From positions 29,303,514-29,367,513 of the forward strand of contig NC_049912.1 in assembly GCF_001411555.2 (NCBI RefSeq): a stretch of 64,000 bases of DNA, read 5' to 3'. Shown piece after piece: positions 12,273-25,809 of the stretch (its first letter is position 1; the number at the start of each line of letters is the position of its first letter). Under the pieces are notes generated by a model that did not search any database, was not told the DNA's origin, and saw nothing but the letters and a program-made list of their open reading frames with translations. The DNA comes from Juglans regia. Taxonomy: Eukaryota > Streptophyta > Magnoliopsida > Fagales > Juglandaceae. Both the position numbers and the translations under genes were made by a program.

Positions 12273-14528
12273 AGAATGGAACGAAATCACAGAAGTATAC
12301 GACACCGAAAGCTTGATTAAAGAAGAGATCTAGCTATAGGGTTTTCCATGGTGAGAGTTTCCAAAGTCTTGTTTACATTTCCAGTTCAGCATTAAGTCAA
12401 CCTCAAGAGGTCAAACTTGCAGAGGATTTTCTCCATTACTTCCAGTCCCCCTGTGAGTTTTTTCGAATTGCAGAAATCATTGGAAGTGGGGATGTGGGCA
12501 TGCTTTTCTTCAGGGAGATGGCGAAGGATTTGAAGATGGGCATAGATGTTTATACTATAGAGAGTCCAATTGGGAAGATGGATTTCAGTTTTTAATTGTT
12601 GAGGCAGTGAAAGTTGCCTTCATAATTCAAGACTATACGACGGCAGACTTGCTCTGCTAAAGACTTATATGTTAGAGGAGAGGAGAATTTAGTACAGAAA
12701 CTAAGTTCCATATCACAACGTTTTCAGGTGAAAGGGTGAAGAGATGGATGAGCAAAAGACATTTGAAGAGCTGTTACTTGATGGGGTAGACACTTTCTTT
12801 TTAGTAAGTAGCAAGCTAGAGAGGTCCATGCAACAGTTTGTCACAAGGCACTCTTAGAGCAGTTGGGCCTTTGTTTGGAGATGCTACAGTCAGGAGTAGG
12901 GCTGAACTTATGGTTCTGACTACAATCATGTTCCTCTCATCATCCATTCATCCTTAACATGGTTGAAAACTTGAAACAATTACATGAGCTAGTTTTTGTC
13001 TTTTTTTATTTTTTATTTTTTCAAGAGTAATATTACTTTTTGAAATTTTCTAAATATCCTTGTATTGTAATACAACTATTTATCAATTCACTCAATAAAT
13101 TGGTTAGTCAATAACCAAGTAATTATTTAATAATAAATCAATAACATAGAGTAAATAAATTGTATAATACCAATATTGGTAACGAATAGAAACCCTCTAA
13201 ATAACTCTTTAAAGGTAAAATCTTAAGGGCCAACCAAATCTAGAAAAATTAATTTTATTATTTGAAAATCAAGTACAAGTAAGTCTCAATTATAAAATCT
13301 TTGTCAATTGACTTTCTTACTTGACACGACAAATGACTCATTTATCTCTACCGCAGTAGCAGGCAGAACTTTTGACGATTTTCAAACATTCGTTTTTCTC
13401 CTATAACTCCAATTACTAAATCACGATCACTCAACCTTCAACAAAGAACACAATCACACTTGATGAGAGAAAAATAACTCGAAAATTTTCATATATATGT
13501 ATTCGGAATATACTCTCTAATATCTCCAAATCGAAGTCTCTGTAGATCCTAACTAATAGAATCATTTATATAAACAATTTGAAAACAGTTTGAATTGCAG
13601 TATGATTCTATTGACGAATTGACTCTATCACGACGGACTCTTCTGACAAGATGCTAACACCTGACACTTTATCTTCTCAGCAGAAACAGTTTCTCATTCA
13701 AACTCTTCTCTAGATAATACCAAAACTCTTGTAACTCGAATTCTATACTTTTGACTTATCTAAAACATTTCCTAATAACTTATAGATAAACTCAAAATAG
13801 CAATAAATAAAATCAAAGTGTTTTACATTCATCCAAATTATAAAACTAAAAAATAAGATGAAGTCTATAATCTTAGTCACTTAGTCCTAGCCAAACTCTT
13901 GCATCTACACTTTTATTTTTTATTTTGTCATCTCACTACTATTCATAAATTTCAATTTATAAATCTCACTATTATTCACAAATCATTTCAACTCATTTTA
14001 TCTCTGAATCCAAACAGGTTCTTTAAGTAACTGATCATTTAAGTAATTAACATATAAAACCACTCATAATGCACCACATGAACAGTATAATTGAGATGAC
14101 AAAACCAATAATAAAGAAAATAATTTCTCCTTAATATGCCAAAACGTTATGCATTGTAGTGTACTTTGAAAAGATAAACACAACCCTGTATCACGATTCA
14201 CCAGCTTTGCAGCAGTACTTCAAGGTAACAAGTTTGTATGATATTATTATTGTTCATTCGATAAAGAAATGGGCACATAGTTGTTGCTTTATCATCCATA
14301 TGTGCTCATTGTCAAGACTATAGGAACGTCAGCCTATTGTTTTGGTTGGTAATTGTTCTATATTTCGCTACCCAAGTCTCGCACGATTTCAATATGATCA
14401 ATAAACAAGTAATTGCAGGACCTGTTCGCACGATTAGAAGATCACTGCGATTCTAACCCATCAAGTTTAATTCTCCACCGTTCCTTTAGTGGCATGACTC
14501 GAATGATCTCTTGGTGAATTCGAAATAA

Positions 14529-14690
14529 GAGAACTGTTAAAAACATAAAATAAACTCATAAATTAATGTAATTTTATAAAATTTGTTAGATTTATTTTAT
14601 AATAAAAATAATTTTATAATTTAATGTATCATATTAATCATATTAATTTATAAATTTATTTTTATATGACTAAATTAATTTTGTTGATTT
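14529..14690. repeat. family C inverted-repeat element (copy 1, approximate ends)
   Basis: AT-rich, partly palindromic segment. The arms read like 'TAAACTCATAAATTAATGTAA' (in part) and their reverse, around a centre containing TTTATTTTATAATAAAAATA. Related copies occur near 50574-50760 and 61345-61500, where the centre reads TTTTTATTATAAAGTAGATTTAA or similar. Ends are estimated by eye. Confidence 0.4.
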
Positions 14691-15424
14691 GCGAGATAAG
14701 TAATCCTTGGCTCTTGGAATCCGCTAATTATCTAAACTCTTATAAAGAAACATTAATTGAGCCGAAAATGATGAGTGTCATCGAAGGCTCTTTCAATCAA
14801 TTCAATCCCAACTTGGGGCATCCATTTCCTATAACTAATTGAGTATTTCCACTATAAAAGCACATCACTTTAGGCATTAGTGCACTCTTTTTTCTCTTTT
14901 TAAGACTATCTCTTAGAGTATTAATTTTTCGTGGAACTTTGTGCACACGGAAAGCTATCTCAAAACTTAAATTGAAAATCGACTTGGCCGAACAAAGTAA
15001 GTAGGCAATAAAGAACAATGAAGGAAAAATCACGAAAGAATTTTAGCTCCTAAACGTGGGATGCCTTGCCTTGTTCAGTTGTAAATACGAGCACATGATA
15101 CGGTTCCTTGGCGTTCGTGGACAGTTTCATCCCCACGTATTAATTACGACAATTTCAAAAGAAGCACCATCGTTACTATTATTATTTTCTTTCACAAAAA
15201 TGGTAAGGGAGAGAGACCATCTAAGATGGCTTTTCTATCCGAACGCGACTATAATGCTGCATAAAAGATTAGGCGGTGGGATGCCTTAATACATGCCAAA
15301 TCACTTAAAAAGTAATCCAAGAACAATTTGAATCATCACTCTTATGATAAATTATTAAATATCACTAATAACTAGTATAACTTTTTTTTGTCTTAAGACA
15401 CAAATGAAAAGAATCCGGCCTTTA

Positions 15425-15605
15425 ATTTTAGAGAAATTATAGTTGCATGTCATGAATGTATAAGCGTTGCGTAATTATTTTGAAAAAATTGAATAAATAC
15501 GGGACCTATATGAAAAAAATTAATTTTTTAATAGTTAATTTTTTTAAAAAAATAACTGCACGACGCTTACGCACTTCACGACTATATATAACATTATTCT
15601 TAATT
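15425..15605. mobile_element. family D MITE with long terminal inverted repeats
   Basis: The left end reads AATTATAGTTGCATGTCATG then AATGTATAAGCGTTGCG. The reverse complement of the right end reads AATGTTATATATAGTCGTG then AAGTGCGTAAGCGTCGTGC. The two ends match over roughly 35 bases with scattered differences. There is no coding content. A related half-element follows at about 15640-15785. Superfamily not assigned. Confidence 0.6.
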
Positions 15606-17004
15606 TTAAATGAATGGGGAACATAAATGGAAAAAAAATCTTTTAATTAGATACAGTCATGGATTGTGGAAACACTACGCATTACTTTAAAAAAAATAAA
15701 GTCTACAATTAAAAACTTAATTTTTTTTATTTTTTTAAAAAAAGTGTGCATGCGCACTTTATAACTCCGCAAATATCATTTCTAAATTGCAAAAGTTATT
15801 TTTCCCTATAAAGCTGCCCTCTTCATCTATCTTGAATCTTCTTTCACACACTTTATTATTACGATAAATTGCATTAATATACAATTCCGTAAAGTCCACA
15901 TAAAGTATACCAAAATGAACATTGCGCGAGAATAATTGCAATAAGAAGTTATAACTTATGGGTTTCTTTTTTTGTTTTTTTTATTTTTTTGTGTTTTTAT
16001 ACACTTCTCTTTCCTTATCCATATTGCCTAACAAAGCCCGTCATCCCATATCAGTGTCATGAAAAAAGCATGTGCATATATAGTTTAATTGGCCTGGTTG
16101 GCGCACCCTCTAGGTTGGTATTAATAAAATAGTAATGATATATCCACAACACATTACATAATAATGTTATAAAATAAGAGTATTTTTATAAAATGATGTT
16201 ATTTTTATAAAATATTTTATAAAAATACTCCTTATTTAAAAATATAATTGTTTAAAATATTGTGTATAAATCATTTTCTTTAATAAAATATGTATCTTGA
16301 CATATGCAGGCATAGACGTTATTTGTTCACGTTCTAATATAGAAAATCACCAATAATCAATATTAAAAAGAGAAATATTATGGCTTGTCCTAGATTTATC
16401 GTTTTTAATGATACTAACATATATAGTGTATTTTAAATAATTTTTATATTTTAGTGGACAAGCTGGACTTTTTTACATATCACAATCCATCAAATTATTC
16501 ATTTAATTTAGAGTTCACAATCCTACACGTTACTCTTGTAGTTTGGAGTCCATCATTAAAAAAAAATAAGTTTTTTTTTTTTTTAAATAATGTTTATTCT
16601 AATTTTTTTAAAAAAATTGCACTAATTTTAAAATTATACAGATCATTTTCCTTTAACTTTACTTGACACATTTCATAATTTTTTTATTGCTTTAATTTTG
16701 GGATCCATTTTTTTATAAAGAACTTATATAAATTTATTTATTCGACACTTGTACCTAACATTACTTTTGTATTAATGGATTTTTTTCCGTGTCGACAAAT
16801 GGATATGTCCCCACACATTACGACAAAGTAGTGCTCGGGAGCTTAAAAAATTTCTCGAATATGATCCTTGATCACATACACATCTCATAACTGGTTGTTG
16901 GATCCCATTAATAGAACTCAATGCACAACCGTCGGTGAGCTATTCGTCACTGGTTTGAACTGTAAAATCAGGCTTAGTAAAGAATTGGACCCATTGTTAG
17001 TATC

Positions 17005-18290
17005 TATTGAAGATAAAGGTGGGCAGCGAGGCCCTGCAAGCCCCACACCCGAGGCTCCGTGTCGTTAGATGTGGGGAATGGGTGGCCCCTCCCGCATCTG
17101 GCCCTCCAGCAGAGGCAGGGGACAAAGGGGGCCTAGCCCTGCCCCGATTTTCCCTCATCTCACTTATTATAAATATACATGTGTGTGTATATTTATATAT
17201 AAAAGAATTATTTCCAATCATAAAATGATGTCGGTTTGTATCTGACAAAATGATATCAAAATTCATTGTCTGCTACTACTGTATATGCATTGATTTATAT
17301 GCAGAATTTGATTAACGGGACGAAAACTCACGTTAAGGATGTTCTTGACTTTAAGGAGACCAACGAGGAGAATGGTGGTGATCAACCTGGATCTCACAAT
17401 CGTTGATTTCATTTTATTATTTTGATTTATTTATATTCATTCTATCGGATTAATTTCAAATTTAATTGTTGTAGCAATACATAAGAAGACGTCTACCTCC
17501 GCTGCAATATGACTTCGTGGTATTGGACCCACCATTACCATTTGCCATAGGTTTGTACAATTTGTATTGTTCCTTAATTATTTTTTATATTTATATAATT
17601 TTTGGTATCTAATTATGTTTCTTGTATTTTTTTCATCTTTTATAATCTTATTGTCATATGCGAAGTCAAGCCTCAATTCTAATCTCAAGCCCATGGACCA
17701 AAATTCAAATGATTTATTCTCATATTGATCTCATTTCATCATGGTTAGTCAAATTTTGGTTTGTGATTTTTTAATTTCTAATATATGTTTGTAATTTTAG
17801 TTTTTGCTTCTTGTTCTAATTTGTTTTCCTATTAAATTGTTAATATTTCAGATCTCACAGCAGATAATACTAATTACATGTCTTTTCACTCTTGGCCACC
17901 CGCTCCAAATGTCAAACAACTCACTTAGTTGTATTCAATAATTTACTTATTTGTTATTTGTAATGTTGATATAATGTGTCCCTTTTATATTTATAATTTT
18001 GTAATTATTTTCTCTTAATTTGTATTATTGTAATAACTTAATTATTATTATTAATTTATTACGTAGTACTCCATTTTCTCTTAATTTGTATATTATTTTT
18101 ATTATTATAAATTCATTTCTTTTTGTTATTTATCTTTTTTTTTTTTGTTAATTTTTAAATTTTTTTATAAGAATGGGCAGCAGGGCCCCGCTTGTCTCAC
18201 CCTTGCATGGCGGGACGGGTTCTGGGAGTGGAAAACCCACCCCCACCCCCTGCCCATGCAAGGGCGGGCTACCCTACCCCATAAGATACG
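17005..18290. other. segment bounded by two GC-rich islands
   Basis: Two islands of about 120-140 bases (17010-17150 and 18170-18290) stand out in DNA that is otherwise very AT-rich. Both open with a similar direct motif, GGGCAGC(G/A)(A/G)GGCCC. The second holds an inverted repeat (CCCTTGCATGG with CCATGCAAGGG). Between them, around 17305-17405, 17476-17550 and 17850-17930, short stretches look exon-like, for example a frame reading NLINGTKTHVKDVLDFKETN before a stop, each bounded by AT-rich DNA with AG/GT. I do not recognise a protein. It may be a non-autonomous transposon carrying a gene fragment. Confidence 0.3.
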
Positions 18291-19657
18291 GGTAGCAATA
18301 TATTCTTAGATATTATTTTTTAAAACATCACTAAAATATAAAATATTTTTAATTTCAAACTTTTTCATCTAATCATTACTTAATCATCACAAATAAAACG
18401 AAAAAAAAATAATACTATTTTTTCAAACTTCAAAATAAAAAAAAATTTTAAAAAAACATATCAAACAATTTTATAATATTTTTATTTAATTTTTTTTCTC
18501 TCATTTTCTAAAACTCAATAAAATATATTAATTCAAACAATTTTATTACTATTTACAGTTATACTCTTTGCATTAAACGGATCCTTAATTTTCATCTAAA
18601 TCCTTTATTTCCATGAAATTTATCTTTTTATGGAAAAACTTTATTTATAAATAGATGCGGATAATTCACTTAATAAAGTTACAAAAGCACCCTCTATTTC
18701 ATGTATAATTGTTACCTAGATATAAAATAGTTGTAAGGTTATTATTTTAAAATTTGAATCATATAAATTAATTTTACTATTTAAATAATATGAATGATGT
18801 ACTTTATACATTAGCTTAAGAATAAAATATTTTTTTTTAAAAGATATATATTCTACTAAAATATTTAAAATTTATAATCTCTTTATATATTTAATATAGA
18901 TTACATTTTGTCTCATTTGTATTTGACTTGGTATTATCTATAAGATATTTTTAATTTTAAAAAAAATTCTCAATTAAATATGGAAGTTGAAAATTATTTA
19001 CAGAATCGCAGAATGGGGGTGGGGAGAAAAATAGATATATAATGGGGTCTTTTAAAAGCTTCGTATCTAAAAACAGACATGCTCTACAACTGTTGCGTTC
19101 TTGCCTCCTCCACTGGTTTCTTTGGCTTTTTTGGTTTTTGTTTTTGCTGGTTCGTTGGTTGGTCTGTCCGTTGAGTTTTCCCCATATATGTGTGTAGAGC
19201 GCCATTGCTTTAATTTGGCGTGCTTTGCTAAAAAGAAACAAATCGGGGAAGAGAAAGAAGAGTGTGGGGAAGGGGATTGTGCCAAGGGGTTGCGAGGGTT
19301 CTTTCTCTGCTTTCTCTTTCTTCTTTAATTTTTGGGAGAGAGATATAATTGTTTTGGAGCAGAACTAGAGTGACGGTGTTTGGTTAGGAGGAAACTCGGA
19401 GAAAGAAAGCTTCGTTTGGAGATTCTTGTTTGGGTGCGTTCTATTAGAAGGGGACGAGTTGGACAAGTTGGGTTGAGGTTATCAATATTAAGCGGTGTTA
19501 TAGAATGTTCTAATTCGGGAGGAAAAGCTGGAAAACACGTTTAAAACTGAGATTTGAGACCTAAATTCCTGAACCCCATTTTCTTATTATTTTGTAACAA
19601 TAAAAAGAAAATTGCAGAAAGAATAAAAGACCTCTTGCTGCTCCGCCATGTTTGTGC

Positions 19658-19680
19658 GAGAGAGAGAGAGAGAGAGAGAG
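19658..19680. repeat. (GA)n microsatellite in probable 5' leader
   Basis: Uninterrupted GA repeat of about 11-12 units, about 170 bases before the ATG of the patatin-like gene. GA/CT tracts are common in plant 5' leaders and can bind BPC/GAF-type factors. Any regulatory role is inference. Confidence 0.85.
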
Positions 19681-19850
19681 GCTTTTTAAACTCTTTACAG
19701 GTTTCGTTCTTTAAGTTCTGTTAAAGGTGTGTGTACGGATGGACATGCAAGGGAAGGAATCTAATACCTAAAACGAAGATTAAAATTGGGTTCCTCGAAG
19801 AGCAAATTACGAGGCGCTTCTTTCTATAAGAAACTTGAGTCTTCGAGCAA

Positions 19851-22294
19851 ATGGGTTCGAATCCGTCGGAAATGCAGGAACCGAGCATCGACACCGACAA
19901 GCTCAGCTACGAAATCTTCTCCATCCTGGAGAGCAAGTTCCTCTTCGGCTACGACGATCAGAAGCTCTGGGTTCCCAAATCGATAGCCCCCCCGGCCACC
20001 GAGGCTCAGCCTCAATCTCAAGCCCAAGTGCAATCGGCCACCGTCGATAATAGCGTCTCGGCGATCAAGAACCAGAGGGGTAAAATCTGTATTCTTAGCA
20101 TCGACGGCGCTGGCATGCGAGGCATTCTTTCCGGTAAAGCTTTGGCATATTTGGAAAACGCGCTCAAAGTGAAATCCGGTAATTCAGAAGCCAGAATCGC
20201 CGATTATTTCGATGTCGCCACCGGCTCCGGCGTCGGAGGTATTTTCACCGCCATGCTCTTTTCCTCGAAAGACCAGAGACGTCCAATTTTCAAGGCTGAC
20301 GACACGTGGAGGTTTCTGGCTGAACAAGGGAAGAGATTTTACCGCTCTTCTGGTTCCGGTTCTAACGGCGCTGGTTTCTTCAGGCGACTAATCAGAGGTG
20401 GGTCATATAGATCGACCAGCGCATCCGCGGTCGGTTTGGAGAAAGCGATGAAAGAGGCTTTTTCGGATAACAACAGGAACCTAACGCTCAAAGACACGTT
20501 AAAACCAGTGTTGATCCCTTGCTACGACCTGTCCAGCACGGCACCGTTTCTGTTCTCCCGAGCCGACGCGCTCGAGACCGACAGCTTCGACTTCCGGCTA
20601 TGGGAGGTCTGCCGCGCCACTTCGGCGGAACCGAGCCTATTCGAGCCGGTCCAAATGCGGTCCATCGACGGCCAAACCCGGTGCGTGGCAGTTGACGGCG
20701 GTTTAGCCATGAGCAACCCAACGGCAGCGGCAATCACGCACGTGTTGCATAACAAACAAGAGTTCCCGTTCGTACGAGGGGTGGAGGACCTGTTGGTGCT
20801 CTCCATAGGAACGGGTCAGCTTCTGGAGGTGAACCATGACTGCGACCAGATCAAGAATTGGACGGCCAAAGAGTGGGCTCGACCTATGGCTCGTATCTTG
20901 GGGGACGGCTCGGCCGACTTAGTTGACCAGTCCGTGGCCATGGCCTTCAGCCAGTGTAGAAGCAGTAATTACGTCCGCATTCAGGTAAGGCGGCGCGTTG
21001 CTCATTTAATACAGAATTTACGTTTACTCAAACTGAAGACTACACTAAAAGTCATTTTTCACCTTGGACTTTGCATCTTTTAAGTGGGTGATTTTGGTTT
21101 GACATTTTGAGAACGTCCGCTCCCCAAAAAAAAAAAATATATATATATAAATATTAATTTTAAAGTAGTTTCTTGGTTTTATTTTATAATAAAATTAAAT
21201 TTATAACATGTAGAATCACATTAAATTATATTAATTTTTTATAGAATTATTTTATGTAAACTAGTTGGTCCCTATTCCCCACAGGCATTCATTCAGTAAA
21301 GGCAGTAGGCTTCTCTTAAATATAAATGTTGCTGTTTAGAGATAAGTTTCCAGCCTGTCCTTGCAATATCACTTCATAGTCTTGCTTCAAGGGGAGATTG
21401 GAGCCCAATTGTGCCTCCAGAAATGCAAACTGTTTTTATTTAATAATTAAAGAAGTGTTTTTTTAATGATATTGTGAATTTTTTTATTTTTTTTAAATAT
21501 TTATGATGGTTAAAAAAATACATGAAAAAAGAGAAGAAAATTAAGGTAGCATCACTCTGTGCCTCTCACCTATGGAGTTGTCAATTACGTAGCATCACTG
21601 ATTGAATGCGATGCACTTTCCCAGTTTGGTTCCTGGCCAAGCACTTGGTCAGGTCACTCAGTCCTACCTTATGCTTTCCTTTTTTTCAGAGTTTTGGTAT
21701 ATTGATCCAAAGCAATTATGTAACTAAATTATTGGTGGAATATGGAATTGGCAGCGTGTTGTGACTAAGCATTCGGTATGTTACTATAGGGGGATTTGAT
21801 TTCAATATAGCTATTTATTCTGCCATTGAATTCCAGAGCTTCTGTTCTGTTAACTGGGTCTACTTAGTTCTGAATCCCTCTGCCCAATCTATTGAGAATT
21901 TTGGTTTGCATTGTTTTTTCTTTTTTTGCCTGGACTGTTGAGGAATTTGATTTTAATATAGCTAGTAGTTGAATTATATTTATATCTAATTGAATCGCCT
22001 TTTCAATAAATGACGGTATGACAGACAAACGGGTCAAGCTTCGATCGGTGTGGACCCAATATAGATACAGATTCAAGTCCCAGCAATGTAAAGATACTCA
22101 ATGGATTAGCAGAGGAGATGTTAAAACAGAAAAATGTTGAGTCGGTGCTCTTTGGAGGCAAGAGGATTGGAGATCAGAGCAATTTTGAGAAGCTCGACTG
22201 GTTTGCCGGAGAACTAGTTTTGGAGCATCAAATGAGGAGTTCCAGAATAGCTCCCACTGTAGCTTTCAAACAAGCTTCCCCTAAACACACCTAG
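19851..22294 (+). CDS. patatin-related phospholipase A, group III (2 exons)
   Basis: Exons are 19851-20984 and 22025-22294, GT-AG, phase 0, giving 467 residues. The patatin domain spans about 78-370. The anion-binding loop is DGAGMRG (85-91; Gly to Ala at its third position). The esterase box is GSGVGG (125-130), with G127 where other patatins carry the nucleophilic Ser. The dyad motif is VDGG with D282. The GxGxG box is the known mark of plant pPLA-III, so the gene belongs there and not with pPLA-I/II. Family members act on membrane phospholipids and galactolipids and affect cell elongation, lignin/cellulose and seed oil. Their catalytic mechanism without the Ser is debated. The second exon reads NGSSFDRCGPNIDTD to a TAG after SPKHT, a typical C-terminus. 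Translation starts at MGSNPSEMQEP. Confidence 0.93.
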
Positions 22295-25200
22295 ACAACT
22301 ACCAAACAGTATTACAAACCAAGAAGGTAGCCATTCCCTTTCTATTCCTTTTTTTTTCCTATATAACGAACAGATTTTGGTAGTCAGTTTCTGCATATTT
22401 ACATGCCCATCATGTCGTTTCCTTGATTTTCTGATCGAGTTTAGTTTATAAGCCAGATGCTGCTGCTGTTACTTAATGTATGATAGAAGGGTGAGAAGGA
22501 AATATACATAATGTTGGGTTTGAACTTTTTAAGTGCCTGCTGTTATCAGTTGGCTGACACTACACAATTCTTTGTTGGAAAATACTAGTGATCCCGATAG
22601 TTTTTTTACTTAATGATTAAAAAAGTGTTTTTTAATGATGTTGTAAAAAAAACATTAAAGAAGATTGAAAGTACATTTAAAAAAAAAATACTTCTTTGTA
22701 ATAGATGTCTGTGACATTTTAGTCATTTGGAATGAAACACCTGAAAAGGTTTGGATGCCAGGTTATTTTGGTAATTGGCAGATACTCAGATCTTTGTGTG
22801 GGGGTGTCCAAAGTAAAGGTAGTTCCGTGGTCCGGAAAAAAGAGTTTTTTTGTGTGATTATGCTCCTCAAGACCTTGGCCTACAAAGTCACATCCCCACT
22901 GTTTTATGATAAGGGAATTGGTTTTTCCTTTAGTAGTCTATTGAGTATTGAGTTTGAAGTTTAACCCGTTAATATTCAGCCCATTTCAATTTAAAATGCC
23001 TTTTTTTTTTATTCTTTTTGAGTTTTTACACATATAAGTGCAAATCTAATTTTTTCTTATTTATTATTACTATTTTTAAAAAATATTAAATTATTAATTA
23101 GAAATCATATCTCCTTTAATATAATGTAAATAATACTTCAAAGTTTGATTTTATTACTATTCCATTATAATCGTGTCATTTTAAAATAACCTATAACTTG
23201 GGATAAAGCAATATTATATTTTGAACACTTCAAATAATTGAAACCCAGTAAATACTAGGAAGCACTCCCATAAGCCAGTAAATAGTTATCATTAGTTATG
23301 CAAGGAGGATAATTAAAGTCTTTTTTTTTTTTTTTTTTATAATTTTAACTCATGTTTTTGTTATCTTGTGTATTTTTCATGCCTTTCACGTATCTTATGC
23401 ACGCCATACTGAATGTTTTTCCGGAGTTTGAATGATCAACTGTGTCTGAGATGCAGGTGAAAAAAGAATGGAGAGAAAGAAGAAGAAAAACAATATAACA
23501 GCGGCCTCTACTTTTTGGAAGTGATATAAGAAGACAAGGTGAGGCCAGGGAATCGAGTGAAAAGAACAAGTAGTGTTAAAGGTTGGAAGATCTAATGGGA
23601 TGATACTTTGTCTGCTAAAGGACGGCAATTGTGGTTTCCACTACACCTTTCTACAATGTGTCAATGGCAAGCTGCAACCATGGAAAAAAGAAAAGAAAAG
23701 AAAAGAAAAAGTAGGTTATATAGTTCAAGCTTTCCTTAGGTCAAACTGGTATGAGGTGTGAATCTTTTTATTCTTTCCATTTCAAATTGAGATGCTAGGG
23801 TGGGAAAACTTTTCCATATTTCTTCCCATGCCCTACTTTACCTTTCTTCCTTTTCTTTCTCTATCTTGGAACTGCTTTTGTTTTCTCTGTTTCTTTTCAT
23901 ACTGTTCTCAAGAAACTTGAGTGAGTGGTGGGCTACTTGTGATGAAAGCCCAGAAACATGGCCGAAATTATTCGACAGATTCATGTATTTTTTTAAAATT
24001 CTTTGTCTGTATTGTTTTTCATTTTCTTCAATATAGATGGTGGGAGTGGACAAGAGAATTGAGATTGGGCATCTGTAATTGTCCTGAGTCTGGGATTGCA
24101 TATTGGCGGCTAGTAGTTGGACCATTTCTAGAAGTTTTACTGCATAGTTTTTATATGTTCAACCTTTGTTTAATATTGGGTCTACTTTGAATTTTCTATC
24201 TTGTAAATGTAAATTGTCTTTCATTATCATGCTTTTGTAGTTGTCGAGTCAACTTTCTTATGGTCCCTTTGTTGACTATTAGAAAAGCTGATCGGTGAGC
24301 ATGATGATGGGCGGTGGTGGTTCCTTAGCTTTTTTGGACTAACTAGTATTGGAATTTTCTGCCATTAGGAATAACATAGACTAAATAGTACGATCTATTT
24401 TTATTTGAATTAAAGAAGATATTAAGGTTAGAAAATTATAAAGAATTTTTAATTCTTTATAATTATCTTATTTACCCTTCTTCATGCAATAGTCTGTCTC
24501 GTGTCTAATCAGGTAGTTCACACATGATAGATAGATGGAGGGTGAAAACAGAAACACGAGGAGTAACATGGGGGAAATGCACTTGTTTTCTCTGGCCATG
24601 GAGTGAATAGTGGCTAATGAGTAAAATTACTCATTGTCAAAACCTATAGAAAGAAGCTATGACCCAATTGTTCTAGGTGACAATGTCGGACCTAAAATTC
24701 GTTTTTAAGGTTTGCCGATTCGTTATTAAGGACATGGATGGGTAATTTCCTGTTTGTCATCTTCTCTTCTTAACTTCTTTTCCTTAATGTCTTTTGTATC
24801 CATCAAACACGATGCCATTTGTCTTTGTAATTTAGTGGACAGTGGATGAACTTTAAGAAGGAATCTGCTTTAAGGCCTATCCTTTTTAAACATTTAAGAC
24901 AATTTCATCCCCCTATTCACACAAAACTTATAAACTATTTTTAGGGTCGCGATAGAGGTGATGATGGTGACTCCCACTATTTTATAGATTGATCAATTAC
25001 AATGTATCTAGATCACCTTTTTTTTTTTTAGGAAGTATACCGATCACCTGATCTTATATCATATACAAAGATTATATTTTTATTTTCGATTTAATTATAT
25101 TTGTCGATATAATATATTTTAAGCAAATTTATATTCATTTATAATGCCTCATACTAATTAAAATGATTAGAGGTGACACATTTTAAAATAAAAGATAATA

Positions 25201-25809
25201 TTCATGAATTCATTGAAAATAAAAAGAAGGTGAGTTTTCTTTGAATAGCACGTATCCTAATACGTGCCGTGGTTGGAAACCTTGTTGCTTGATTGGTGTA
25301 AGGGACGCTGGACCACGTTGAGGTAATATGCTTTCAATAACATGACAGACACAACAACACATCGCGATCTTTTGCTCTCAGAACAGGGTTTGAAAGTTCC
25401 TCCTCCTCCTCCTTAAGGAGCTTTCCTTGAGCATGGGGAAAGTTATAAGATAGAAGGTTGAATAATACAAAAGTTTTCCTTTAACATTGAAGTTTCTACT
25501 CAAGAGTGAGAGTGGAATATGGAGTAGCCTTTCATAAAAAGGGTCATATAAAAGAAAGAAGAAAAAATGGCACATGTTGTGCTTAGGCAAAGGCTTTTTA
25601 TGCAAGCGTTGTGGAGGCTGATAAATGAATAAGCCCCTCGCAAACCATACCAATTGGAATTTATAATTTCATTTCTCTTAATTTTAAAAGAGTTATGCTA
25701 CAATTATGGACATAGAAACAAATTACCAGCTTGTAATATTTTATTTTTAATAATTTTATTTGAAGATCTTTATATCACACCATTCACATGTCATAATTTA
25801 ATTTACAGT

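Larger units (their letters stand above)
10449..19657. other. gene-poor spacer with MITEs and GC-rich islands
   Basis: The first few hundred bases are probably the hydrolase 3' UTR. At 11480-11830 a degenerate MITE-like segment ends GATCCAAACG. 12350-12960 is less AT-rich and could be an old gene or transposon fragment, but no frame stays open and I recognise no protein. Repeats inside this span have their own entries. The last part (about 19100-19657) is a GC-richer leader for the downstream patatin gene. Confidence 0.5.

Noticed and set aside
17007..17266. Proline/glycine-rich open frames over the first GC island
   Set aside because: Both strands are open there simply because stops are rare in GC-rich DNA; no domain is visible.
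19851..19866. GGTTCGAATCC resembling a tRNA T-loop
   Set aside because: It is codons 2-5 of the patatin-like gene; no acceptor stem, anticodon or D-loop surrounds it.
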